Source: Kibdelosporangium aridum (lineage in GTDB: Bacteria > Actinomycetota > Actinomycetes > Mycobacteriales > Pseudonocardiaceae). From it: DNA of 64,000 nt. The stretch's first letter is position 1; each line of letters starts with the position of its first letter. Positions 31,869 to 39,736 of this stretch are shown one piece after another. Below the pieces are notes generated by a model. The model worked only from the letters and a program-made list of their open reading frames with translations. It did no database searches and was not told the DNA's origin. The stretch covers positions 83,375 through 147,374 of the forward strand of contig NZ_FWXV01000015.1 in the NCBI RefSeq assembly GCF_900176515.1. The letters are read 5' to 3'. The translations under genes and the position numbers were made by a program.

Positions 31869-32250
31869 TCGCGACCGCCTGGATCTCGATCAGCAGGTGC
31901 GGATGCGGCAGCTGGTGCACGGCGACCGTCGTCCTGGCTGGACCGGTTTCGTCGAAGTACCGGCCGTAGACCTCGTTGTAGCCGCCGAAGTCGTTCATGT
32001 TCACCAGGAAGGTGGTCACCTGGACGACATTGTCGAGGTCGCAGCCGACGTCCCGGAGGATGTCGTTGATGTTCTTGAGCACGGCCTCGGTCTGGACTCT
32101 GATGTCCAGTTCGGTGGTGCCGAGCTCGTCGACCTGGGCGCCGGCGATGGTGTTGTCCGGTCGTCTGCTGCTCGTGCCGGACACGAACACCATGTCGCCT
32201 GCGACTTTGACGTGCGGGTACCGGCCTCGGGGCGTCGCCCTGTCACCCAC
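31852..32250 (-). CDS. RidA-family 2-aminomuconate deaminase
   Basis: A 132-residue RidA/YjgF-fold protein (GRYPHVKVAGDMVFVSGTSS, DLDNVVQVTTFLVNMNDFGG, HPHLLIEIQAVAIKPSA). 2-Aminomuconate deaminase (AmnD/NbaF) belongs to this family and has about this size. With the semialdehyde dehydrogenase and decarboxylase immediately upstream, it should release ammonia from 2-aminomuconate to give 4-oxalocrotonate. The GTG at 32250 overlaps the decarboxylase end by 8 bp. The presence of a deaminase is what points to aminophenol rather than catechol as substrate. Confidence 0.88.
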   Translation of the reverse strand: MGDRATPRGRYPHVKVAGDMVFVSGTSSRRPDNTIAGAQVDELGTTELDIRVQTEAVLKNINDILRDVGCDLDNVVQVTTFLVNMNDFGGYNEVYGRYFDETGPARTTVAVHQLPHPHLLIEIQAVAIKPSA

Positions 32251-32956
32251 GGACGGCCACCTCCAGCTCACCAAGGCCTTCGATCTTGGCCGTGACCCTC
32301 GTACCGGGCGTGATGGCGACCGCTGGTGTTGCCGCTCCTGCCAGCAGAATGCTGCCCGGCGGCAAGGGGATCCGGTATTCGGCCGCGAGCCGGTCGGCCG
32401 CGGCCACCGACAGCATCGGATCGCCGAGAATCGCTGCCGTAGAACCAGATTCGATGATCCGGCCGTCGAATTCGAGGATCACGTCACGGTCGTTGACCTC
32501 ACCGACTGGTTGCCAGTCCCCCACGACGAACCCGGCGGCCGACGCGTTGTCCGCGATCACGTCGGACAGCGAGAACGTGAAGTCACGGTAGCGCGAGTCG
32601 ATGATTTCCAAGGCGGGCGCGACGGCCTCGACGACGCTGTGGCGTCCTAACCGGAACGCGATCTCGGGCTCGATCCTGGGGTGGATGTACGGGTCGAGAT
32701 CGAACGTGTGGCCCAGCAGCATGCCGGTGGACAACTGTCCCGCGATCACATCGGACACACCCATCTGCGCGGCCTTGGCGCGACTGGTGAAGCCGAGCTT
32801 GACGCCCATCACCCGTTCACCGCGCCTGATTCGACGGTCGACGACTGCGCGCTGCACTTCGTATGCGTCCTTCTGGGACAGTTCGCCCAGTTGTTCGCAG
32901 GGCGTGCGGGTCGCAGCCGCGTGATCGAGCCGCTCGGCGAGTTCTTCGATGGTCAT
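32243..32956 (-). CDS. 4-oxalocrotonate (2-oxo-3-hexenedioate) decarboxylase
   Basis: The 237-residue protein is a paralogue of the hydratase at 21692 (MGVKLGFTSRAKAAQMGV, IEPEIAFRLGRHS, ALEIIDSRYRDFTFSLSDVI, DNASAAGFVVGDW). The position between dehydrogenase and deaminase genes matches the decarboxylase of meta-cleavage operons, which turns 4-oxalocrotonate into 2-oxopent-4-enoate using a divalent metal. The ATG at 32956 is preferred; tandem GTG codons at 32968-32963 are alternatives. It is somewhat shorter than the usual 260 residues at the N-terminus. Hydratase and decarboxylase roles cannot be separated by sequence alone here. Confidence 0.88.
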   Translation of the reverse strand: MTIEELAERLDHAAATRTPCEQLGELSQKDAYEVQRAVVDRRIRRGERVMGVKLGFTSRAKAAQMGVSDVIAGQLSTGMLLGHTFDLDPYIHPRIEPEIAFRLGRHSVVEAVAPALEIIDSRYRDFTFSLSDVIADNASAAGFVVGDWQPVGEVNDRDVILEFDGRIIESGSTAAILGDPMLSVAAADRLAAEYRIPLPPGSILLAGAATPAVAITPGTRVTAKIEGLGELEVAVRG

Positions 32957-32961
32957 GGCCG

Positions 32962-34398
32962 TCACCACCCCACACAGACGTTGGTCAGTTCGCTGTAGAA
33001 GTTGAGCGAGTGCAGACCGCCTTCCCGGCCGATCCCGGACAGCCCGGCACCACCGAACGGAGTCCGCAGGTCGCGCAGATACCAGGTGTTGAGCCAGGCG
33101 ATGCCGACTTTCATGGCTCCGGCGACTCGATGCCCGCGCTCAAGATCGCTGGTCCACACGCTGGCCGCGAGGCCGTACTCGGTGTCGTTGGCCAGCCGTA
33201 TCGCCTCGTCTTCGGTATCGAACGGCACGAGGGCCGCGACTGGGCCAAAGATCTCCTCGCGAAGGATCCGGGCGTGGTTGTCGAGTCCCGTCCACAGCGC
33301 CGGCTCGATCCAGCTGCCCTTGTCCAGCGCCGGTCCGAGTTTCGGCACCCCGCCTCCGGCCAGCAGCTGCGCACCTTCCTGCTGGGCTATGTCGTAGTAC
33401 TCGAGGACCTTCTTGCGGTGTGCCTGCGAGATCAACGGGCCCGAGGTGGTGTGCGGATCGTCCGGTCTGCCGAACCTGAGCTGCTTCGCCCGGTCAGCCA
33501 GGCCTTTGGCGACGTCGTCGAAAACGCCGCGCTGGACGTAGATGCGTTCGGTGCACAGGCAGATCTGACCGGTGTTGGTGAACGTCGATCGGGCAAGCCC
33601 GTCGATGGCACGCTCCAGGTCGGCGTCGTTGAACACGACGGCCGCGTTCTTGCCACCCAGTTCGAACGACACCGGCACGACTTTGGGCGCGACTGCCTGC
33701 ATGATGGCGGCGCCGGTCTTCGTTTCGCCGGTGAACGTGACGCCGTTGATCCCGGGGTGCTTGGTGAGGAACTCCCCCGCTGAGCCGGGCCCGAAGCCGT
33801 GCACGACGTTGTACACGCCGTCGGGCGCACCGGCTTCCGCGATGATCGACGCGAGCAAGGTCGCGGTGGTCGGTGTTTCCTCCGAAGGCTTGACCACAAC
33901 GGCGTTGCCGCTGGCCAGCGCGGGCGCGACCTTCCAGGTGAGCAGGAGCAGAGGAAGGTTCCACGGCACGATGATCGCGACCACACCGAGCGGCTTGCGT
34001 ACCGCGTAGTTCAGCAGCCGCCCCGTGTGATACGCATCGATGCCCTGTGCGGCAAGGATGTCCGCGAATGCCCGGAAGTTGGCCGACGCCCTGGCGATGT
34101 CCAATGTGGTGGCCAGCGGTACCGGCTTGCCAGTGTCGGCGACCTCGGCCTTGAGCAGCTCGCCGGCCCGTTCGTCGATCTTGTCGGCGATCCTCCTGAG
34201 CAACGCCACCCGCTCAGGGACCGTGTATCGCCCCCACACGCCGTCGAACGTGCTCCTCGCAGCCCGGACCGCCTTGTCCACAACAGACTGGTCGGCTTCG
34301 GAGACCTTGCCGACCAGCGAGCCGTCGATCGGGTTGACGTTGTCGAACAGCTCACCGCTGTCGACGAACTCGCCGCCGACGAAACTACTGAGCAGCAT
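32962..34398 (-). CDS. 2-aminomuconic / 2-hydroxymuconic semialdehyde dehydrogenase
   Basis: A full-length ALDH of 478 residues. Landmarks are VPWNLPLLLLTWKVAPALAS with KPSEETP, GVTFTGETKTG, the catalytic Glu in SFELGGKNAAVVF, the catalytic Cys in TNTGQICLCTERIYVQ and the C-terminal PFGGAGLSGIGREGG. It oxidises the ring-cleavage semialdehyde with NAD. The start at 34398 overlaps the upstream NADPH-reductase-like gene by 14 bp, and the decarboxylase begins within a few bases of its stop. It is equivalent to AmnC of the 2-aminophenol pathway. Confidence 0.93.
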   Translation of the reverse strand: MLLSSFVGGEFVDSGELFDNVNPIDGSLVGKVSEADQSVVDKAVRAARSTFDGVWGRYTVPERVALLRRIADKIDERAGELLKAEVADTGKPVPLATTLDIARASANFRAFADILAAQGIDAYHTGRLLNYAVRKPLGVVAIIVPWNLPLLLLTWKVAPALASGNAVVVKPSEETPTTATLLASIIAEAGAPDGVYNVVHGFGPGSAGEFLTKHPGINGVTFTGETKTGAAIMQAVAPKVVPVSFELGGKNAAVVFNDADLERAIDGLARSTFTNTGQICLCTERIYVQRGVFDDVAKGLADRAKQLRFGRPDDPHTTSGPLISQAHRKKVLEYYDIAQQEGAQLLAGGGVPKLGPALDKGSWIEPALWTGLDNHARILREEIFGPVAALVPFDTEDEAIRLANDTEYGLAASVWTSDLERGHRVAGAMKVGIAWLNTWYLRDLRTPFGGAGLSGIGREGGLHSLNFYSELTNVCVGW

Positions 34399-35023
34399 CG
34401 GTCGGCCCGACAAGCTGCCACGCGCTCTGCCACACCCACCCATTGCCCGCATTGAGGACAATGTTGAGCAACGCCATCTCCTCGAGCGCACGGGCGAGCC
34501 GCAACCCACCCGCGTCGACCGGCCGGTACCCGAGGGAACGAACCAATTCCTCCACAGTGGCCTTGGCCTGAGCGTCGTCACCAGCGAAGTAGGCGTCCAG
34601 GGGAACGCCGTTCTCCTGCGGGGTGGCGTGCCGCGCGGCGAGAATCGTGTTGAAAGCCTTCACAACCCTGGCCTGCGGGATCCGGCTCTGCAGGTCGCTT
34701 CCGCCGGAAACACCCTCGATCACCAGATCACTGAACGTCGCGTTCAGCGGGTTCGTCGCGTCAACGACGACCTTCCCAGCGACCGTGTCCTTCAACTGGG
34801 CGGCTACCTCCGGCACCACGTCGCCGGGTATCGCGAGAACCACCACGTCGGCGCTCTCCGCGGCCTTTTCATTGGACTCCGCCGCGGTCGCACCCGTGTC
34901 CGCGGCCACTTTCGCCGCGTGATCCACGTTCTTGGCGGTCACCGTGACCTGGTGCCCCGCCTTCACCGCGGCCGCACTGAGCGCCCCGCCAACATTACCG
35001 GCCCCGATGATCGCGATCCGCAT
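34385..35023 (-). CDS. NADPH-dependent F420 reductase-like / NAD(P)-binding protein
   Basis: The 212-residue protein opens with a Rossmann motif MRIAIIGAGNVGGALSAAAV, then TVTAKNVDHA, VVVLAIPGDVVPEVA, VVDATNPLN and VVKAFNTILA, as in NADPH:F420 oxidoreductase (Fno-like) and related reductases. The C-terminal helix GGLRLARALEEMALLNIVLN is also typical. The ATG at 35023 has GGAGAGGGAG upstream. It heads the operon with dehydrogenase, decarboxylase and deaminase; it may recycle cofactor or reduce an intermediate, but its use in this pathway is unproven. Confidence 0.85.
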   Translation of the reverse strand: MRIAIIGAGNVGGALSAAAVKAGHQVTVTAKNVDHAAKVAADTGATAAESNEKAAESADVVVLAIPGDVVPEVAAQLKDTVAGKVVVDATNPLNATFSDLVIEGVSGGSDLQSRIPQARVVKAFNTILAARHATPQENGVPLDAYFAGDDAQAKATVEELVRSLGYRPVDAGGLRLARALEEMALLNIVLNAGNGWVWQSAWQLVGPTDAAQ

Positions 35024-35155
35024 GATCTCCCTCTCCTGAGACTCATTGACGAACGGAACCGTAGAACCGAACGGACGCTTGCCAGCGGCCGTTGTCCCGC
35101 CACACCGGACAGCAAATCCGGCTAACGACCAGACCGGCCGGGCGATGAATGCGAT

Positions 35156-35806
35156 ATGTCGCCACTGGCACTGCCACCCTGGGCCGTTCCAACCCAACCT
35201 CGTCGGAACACCATCGACAACCACTCGATCCCAATCCGAACCCAGTGGTGGCACGACGCGATCAAATCGCACGGACTGCCCGGGCCATCGCCTGCGGGTG
35301 CCACGCTCACCCGCGCAGAGGTGTGGGAGCCGACCAGCGATGTGTTCAAGCTACTGTGGCGCACCCTGGCCTGGGGGTCAGGCAGCCGCTTGCGCCAGAA
35401 CGCGCGGCGCCTGAAGAGCATCGCCGCCGACATCCCTCGCGCGGAGAACCTCCTCACCGAAGCGGCGGCAGCCTCCCGCGTTGATCCATTCCGCGCGTAC
35501 ACGCTGCTCAGGCCAGGTCACCGCAACGAGATCAAAGCACTGGGACCGTCGTTCTTCACGAAGTTCCTGTATTTCGCGGGCGCAGGAGTCCCCGAACATC
35601 CTTGCCTCATCCTTGACCGCCGCGTCGCAACCGCCCTACGCGAGCACTGCGGATGGACCACGCTGCATCCCTATGGCCCTTGGACCGCTGAGACCTACCA
35701 GCGCTACTGCGAACAACTCCGGCAGTGGGCCGGCGAAAACGGCTGCGCCGCCGACGAACTCGAACGAATCCTCTTCGATGGCAAGCCGAAGACGGAGGAG
35801 CCATGA
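35156..35806 (+). CDS. OGG-fold DNA glycosylase-like protein
   Basis: The 216-residue protein contains GPSFFTKFLYFAGAGVPEHP followed by LILDRRVATALREHCG, a pattern I associate with the actinobacterial 8-oxoguanine-glycosylase-fold (OGG-like) family. A helix-hairpin region and the Lys in FFTKF could serve as in HhH-GPD glycosylases, but the usual HhH-GPD spacing is not clear. The start is an ATG without strong ribosome site; the true start may be a later codon. It diverges from the pathway operon. A DNA repair or nucleic-acid role is tentative. Confidence 0.6.
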   Translation: MSPLALPPWAVPTQPRRNTIDNHSIPIRTQWWHDAIKSHGLPGPSPAGATLTRAEVWEPTSDVFKLLWRTLAWGSGSRLRQNARRLKSIAADIPRAENLLTEAAAASRVDPFRAYTLLRPGHRNEIKALGPSFFTKFLYFAGAGVPEHPCLILDRRVATALREHCGWTTLHPYGPWTAETYQRYCEQLRQWAGENGCAADELERILFDGKPKTEEP

Positions 35807-35935
35807 CTTCTCGTCGTTCGGTTGAGGTAGCTGAACGATAAGGCACACTGTCATCCCACAGCACACATCGCCGTAATCCTTCCGGGGCTTGTTCCGAAAT
35901 ATGTACGTGCGGGTCACGCGTGGAAGGAGCACGAC

Positions 35936-37021
35936 ATGAGTTCACCCCGTCAAGAGGAAGCAGCTCGTCCCCGTATCACGCGGTCATGGGCTGACGTCGC
36001 CCTCGGAATCCTGTTGACCATCCTTCTCGCTTCGTTGATCTTCGTCGCGGTGGTCCTCCTCGCCAAGTCGAACCTCCTGACGCCCGATGACCTGACTGAC
36101 GAGGAAACCAAGAGCCTGTTGACATTTCTTGGTGTCGCGTTCGGCGTGGTCGCGACCCTCATCGGCGCCTTGCTGGCGAATCAACACAATCGACGAACCC
36201 ACATGCTCGCCGAGCAAGCGAAGTTCCGCGAGCAGCAACTGGCATTGGACACAGAAGAACGACTCAAGTTGGACACGGTGGCAAAGGTCCTGGAACTGGT
36301 GACGACAGACAACGCGTATGCGCCCCGCGCACGTGTCGCCGGCGCGATCGCGACTCTCATGCAGCTTCATGGTGGCGTTGTCAGCGTGCGTGTTCTCGGC
36401 GAGCTATGGGAAGCTGACGCCGTCAGCTCCTCAACCGCCGTCTGGCTGATTGATCGCATCCTTCGCGACGATCCTCCAAAGGAAGATGAGACGTCCGAGG
36501 CAGCCGAGGTCCTTTCGCTTCACTGCGCACGGTTGACACCCTCGCCCGACGACAAACACCAGGAGCGGTTCGACTGGCCATCCATATTGCTCGACACATG
36601 GCCCTCGGCAATGTCGTTCAGCACACGAAACGCCCTCATAGCCGCAACGACACAGGTCCTGCTCACCAGAGAGCTCAACTGGTGGGCGTCAGGCGCACTA
36701 CGCACTCCAGTGCTGACCCTGGTCAATGCCATGGGCGACCCAGACTTGGGTTCTTGCGCCGCGTTGGTCTTGAAGAAGCTCAATGATCGCCAAGCGCTCC
36801 GCACGGTCCGTCTGGACGAGAACGACCTCGCACTGATCACTGAAAAAGCAAATTCCGCCGAACCCACCGCATGGTTCAGCAGTGTTCTGGACAAGCTCGA
36901 CGACTGGGCGTCCGAAGTAGATCGCAAGGTGTCGATGGCACCCAACGCGCTCGGGTCTTCTCCGCTGGTCACCGAAACGCCGCCTCCTGACCGACCAGGC
37001 GGGCGCACGTCCGCCGGATGA
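35936..37021 (+). CDS. Two-TM membrane protein of unknown function
   Basis: The 361-residue protein has two N-terminal membrane helices (VALGILLTILLASLIFVAVV and LTFLGVAFGVVATLIGALLA), a charged coiled-coil-like stretch (MLAEQAKFREQQLALDTEER) and a helical cytoplasmic domain with ARVAGAIATLMQLHG and many hydrophobic/acidic repeats, possibly HEAT-like. The ATG has GGAAGGAG upstream. I recognise no catalytic motif. Membrane anchor plus coiled coil resembles some stress or defence-associated membrane proteins, but nothing nearby supports that. Confidence 0.8.
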   Translation: MSSPRQEEAARPRITRSWADVALGILLTILLASLIFVAVVLLAKSNLLTPDDLTDEETKSLLTFLGVAFGVVATLIGALLANQHNRRTHMLAEQAKFREQQLALDTEERLKLDTVAKVLELVTTDNAYAPRARVAGAIATLMQLHGGVVSVRVLGELWEADAVSSSTAVWLIDRILRDDPPKEDETSEAAEVLSLHCARLTPSPDDKHQERFDWPSILLDTWPSAMSFSTRNALIAATTQVLLTRELNWWASGALRTPVLTLVNAMGDPDLGSCAALVLKKLNDRQALRTVRLDENDLALITEKANSAEPTAWFSSVLDKLDDWASEVDRKVSMAPNALGSSPLVTETPPPDRPGGRTSAG

Positions 37022-37051
37022 CGGAAAAGATGCCATGACGGTGGAGCGCGA

Positions 37052-37621
37052 CTATTTGCTTTCTTGACTCTGCCCCACCAAGGTGGCCCACTGCTCGAAC
37101 CACGCACGCGGCCGTAGCCCCGACACCTTCTGGCCGTGGGCGATCCACGTGGGTGTGCTGTTGACGCCGCTCGATCGGGCCAATGCCTCGGACCGGTCGA
37201 GCGGCTCGGAAGTCACTCCGGTCAAGTCGCCACCGGCGTCCGCAGCCAGCTTGGCAAGAAGCTCAGCAGCCTCGATGTCCTGACCGTCGGCGAAATAGGC
37301 TGCGAACACCGACTCGGCGAACCGGCCAGCGACCACAGGATCGTTCTCGTTGAGCCACTCGAATGCCGTCAAGGCTGGACGCGAGTATCCGATGCGGTCC
37401 GTCCAATTCAATGGCAGCCCCGCGGCGGCGGCTTCGGCCGCGAGGTGTTCGTACTGCGGCCCAACACGTTGCCCGACCACTACTCCGCCCGGGCCGATCT
37501 CGGGGTGGATCTGCAAACCGTGCTCTACCACCGTGATCCCGTGTGAGCGGAGGATTTTCGTGCGGTCCTGTCCGATATAGCAGTACGGGCAGATGAAGTC
37601 GAACCAGTGCTCGACGGCCAT
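37052..37621 (-). CDS. DsbA/FrnE-family thiol oxidoreductase
   Basis: The 189-residue protein has a thioredoxin-fold start HWFDFICPYCYIGQDRT with a CPYC active site, and STPTWIAHGQKVSGLRP containing the cis-Pro. It is a short FrnE/DsbA-like cytoplasmic protein with no signal peptide. It lies downstream of the alpha/beta hydrolase gene in the same direction, separated by a 56-bp gap holding an inverted repeat. The partner substrate is unknown. Confidence 0.87.
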   Translation of the reverse strand: MAVEHWFDFICPYCYIGQDRTKILRSHGITVVEHGLQIHPEIGPGGVVVGQRVGPQYEHLAAEAAAAGLPLNWTDRIGYSRPALTAFEWLNENDPVVAGRFAESVFAAYFADGQDIEAAELLAKLAADAGGDLTGVTSEPLDRSEALARSSGVNSTPTWIAHGQKVSGLRPRAWFEQWATLVGQSQESK

Positions 37622-37638
37622 GCCGTCCTCCTAAAGGC

Positions 37639-37668
37639 GAGTTACGTATACCAGCTGTAACGTAACTC
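37639..37668. promoter_or_regulatory. Inverted repeat upstream of the DsbA/FrnE-like gene
   Basis: GAGTTACGT-N12-ACGTAACTC is a perfect 9+9 repeat 17 bp upstream of the start; it also contains CTGTAAC, the half-site found in the repeat at 39637-39657. It is a candidate operator for the nearby TetR regulator. Confidence 0.55.
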
Positions 37669-37677
37669 TGGCCGGAA

Positions 37678-38445
37678 TTAGTCCAGGGCCGCACGCAGCC
37701 ACGCTGCCGTGGTGGCGAGCGTGGCCGGGCTGTTGAATTCCGGATCCTCGTGGCCCGCGCTGCCCAGCAGTTCGAACCGGCTGCGTGCACCGGCGCGGGT
37801 CAGGGCGTAGTGCAGGGCGAGGCTTTCGGTCATCGGCACGATCCGGTCGCGGTCGCCGTGCGCGATCAGGAACGGCGGCGCCGAAGCCGACGCACGTGAC
37901 AGCAGGCTCAGCCCGTCGAGGGAGCCGTCGTCGCCTACGAAGTCCGCTTCGAAGTGGAACGGCAGCAATCGCGCCTCCAGTTCGGTACGCGCTGCCGACG
38001 CCGCCAAGTCCACCTGGCCGAACCAATGCACCACTGCCTGCACCGCGCTGGACTGGTCGACGTTTCCGCCGACTGTCCCCTCCAGCGCACTGTCCCCCGA
38101 GGACAGAGCGACCAATGAACCGAGGTAGGCGCCCGCCGAGGCGCCCCAGATGCCGAGGCGGTCAACGTTCAGACCGAGACTAGAACCATTGGCGCGCAAC
38201 CACCGCACAGCTCCCTTGAGCTCGTGCACCTGCTGCGGGTACACCGCCTGAGGCGCCAGGGTGTAGTCGACCGACACCACGGTTACGCCATAGGCCGCGA
38301 GCGGAACGAGCCTCGTTGGGCCGTCGGTGCCTTTGTCGCCGTGCGACCATCCGCCGCCGTGCACGTAGATGACGACTGGCGCACTCGGGTCGTCGGCAGG
38401 ATGGATGTCCAGGTACAAACCGGGCGCGTAGGAGAATTCGCTCAT
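37678..38445 (-). CDS. Alpha/beta hydrolase (BD-FAE/esterase type)
   Basis: The 255-residue enzyme has the oxyanion motif VVIYVHGGGWSHGDKG, the nucleophile in GIWGASAGAYLGSL, an acid in IAHGDRDRIVP and the catalytic His in GSAGHEDPEF. This is the hormone-sensitive-lipase/feruloyl-esterase-like type that hydrolyses carboxylic esters. The ATG at 38445 follows CAGGAGTC. It is divergent from the TetR gene across 25 bp and so is probably its target. Confidence 0.92.
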   Translation of the reverse strand: MSEFSYAPGLYLDIHPADDPSAPVVIYVHGGGWSHGDKGTDGPTRLVPLAAYGVTVVSVDYTLAPQAVYPQQVHELKGAVRWLRANGSSLGLNVDRLGIWGASAGAYLGSLVALSSGDSALEGTVGGNVDQSSAVQAVVHWFGQVDLAASAARTELEARLLPFHFEADFVGDDGSLDGLSLLSRASASAPPFLIAHGDRDRIVPMTESLALHYALTRAGARSRFELLGSAGHEDPEFNSPATLATTAAWLRAALD

Positions 38446-38470
38446 AACGACTCCTGGGTAGGATCCAGTA

Positions 38471-39097
38471 ATGCACCAGGACACCGGCCCGCGCCCCGGT
38501 GGGCGGCCACGGGACGCGACGCTCGACGAAGCGATCATTCTCGCCACCCGTGAGCGCCTGGTCAAAGACGGCTACTCGCGAATGACCATCGGTGACATCG
38601 CCGCAGATGCCAACGTCAGCCGCCCCACGCTGTACCGCCGGTGGAGCACCAAGCTCGAGCTTGTCGTGGACGCGCTGGACTACGGGTTCCGCAAGCAGCG
38701 TGACATGTACACAGTGGACCTTGGCGGGATGAAGCCACGGGACGCGCTCGTCGAAGCCGTGCGCCGGCTCGACCCGGCGTACTTCAACCCGGACGCCATG
38801 GTGCTGATGGGAAATTTCGCCGGAGAGGCGACCCGCACTCCAGAACTGCTGGACATACTTCGCAAACACGCCGTCGAACCGCGCATCGAACTGCTCGAGA
38901 ACTGCCTGTCGCTGTTGCAGGACCGCGGCGCGGTCCGGGACGACATCGACAAACACACCATCGCGACCATGTGCTTCGGCAGCTACTTCGCCGCGTTCTA
39001 CCGCGGCGACAGCAAGAAGAAGATCCCCGAGGCGATCGTGGACGTGCTGTGGCCCGCGATCGCGAAGACGGCAGCCAAGCGAAGGCGTACTGGCTGA
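38471..39097 (+). CDS. TetR family transcriptional regulator
   Basis: The 208-residue protein has an N-terminal HTH (MTIGDIAADANVSRPTLYRR WSTK context) after a basic GRPRDATLDEAI segment and a TetR C-terminal domain (FNPDAMVLMGNFAGEATRTP). It diverges from the hydrolase gene and ends 4 bp before the end of the convergent cupin gene. Related inverted repeats with CTGTAAC lie before the FrnE-like and cupin genes, so it may regulate all three neighbours. Confidence 0.92.
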   Translation: MHQDTGPRPGGRPRDATLDEAIILATRERLVKDGYSRMTIGDIAADANVSRPTLYRRWSTKLELVVDALDYGFRKQRDMYTVDLGGMKPRDALVEAVRRLDPAYFNPDAMVLMGNFAGEATRTPELLDILRKHAVEPRIELLENCLSLLQDRGAVRDDIDKHTIATMCFGSYFAAFYRGDSKKKIPEAIVDVLWPAIAKTAAKRRRTG

Positions 39098-39101
39098 CAC
39101 C

Positions 39102-39605
39102 TCAGTGACTAGGGCTGTTCAGCCCGTACCGCGCCACGACATCGTCCAGCCAGTCCGGCTTGCCGTACACAAGTCCGTACTTTTCGGCCAGTTCGGTGAA
39201 TTCCGGTCCTGAGTGGTCGGTCTTGCCCGACAGAAGCAATTCGCTCAGGTCCTGGAAGTAGTCCTCGAAGCCACCCGGCGTGATCACCTCGATGATGCGG
39301 CCAGGCACGCTGCCGGCGTTCCACATCGCGTGCATCTGCCCACGTGGCTTGGTGATGTACCCGCCAGGCCCGAGCACGACTTCGCTGTCGTCGGAACGGA
39401 AACCGATCTCGCCTTCCAGGACGATCGAGTGCTCGTCCTCACGGGTGTGCAAGTGCGGCGCGGTGATGGTGCCGACGTCGAACGGGTGCTCGACGATCGC
39501 CACTTGTCCCCCGTTGGCCCGGCTGTGCAGCTTGTAGACCACGCCGAAGCCGGGCAGTTGTGCGACTTCACCTTGCCCTGGCGGCGTCACCGACACGTCG
39601 ATCAC
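39102..39605 (-). CDS. Cupin-domain protein
   Basis: The 167-residue protein has cupin motif 1 in APHLHTREDEHSIVLEGEIG and motif 2 in PRGQMHAMWNAGSVPGRIIE, followed by a C-terminal helical tail. The GTG at 39605 is preferred because GAGGAGG precedes it by seven bases. It may be a dioxygenase or a small-molecule-binding protein; quercetinase-like members share this layout. An inverted repeat lies 31 bp upstream. Confidence 0.87.
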   Translation of the reverse strand: MIDVSVTPPGQGEVAQLPGFGVVYKLHSRANGGQVAIVEHPFDVGTITAPHLHTREDEHSIVLEGEIGFRSDDSEVVLGPGGYITKPRGQMHAMWNAGSVPGRIIEVITPGGFEDYFQDLSELLLSGKTDHSGPEFTELAEKYGLVYGKPDWLDDVVARYGLNSPSH

Positions 39606-39636
39606 GAACAGCCTCCTCGACCACTCGCGGAGTTCC

Positions 39637-39657
39637 GTTACAGCCTCTATCTGTAAC
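39637..39657. promoter_or_regulatory. Inverted repeat upstream of the cupin gene
   Basis: GTTACAG-N7-CTGTAAC is a perfect 7+7 repeat between the cupin start and the end of the AfsR-type gene. It shares the CTGTAAC half-site with 37639-37668. Confidence 0.55.
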
Positions 39658-39736
39658 TGTACAGGAACCCGCAGCACGCTTGAGGTAGGCGATCGGTGCC
39701 GCGTGCGCCCACGTCATGTGTGGCTGCGGGAACTCG

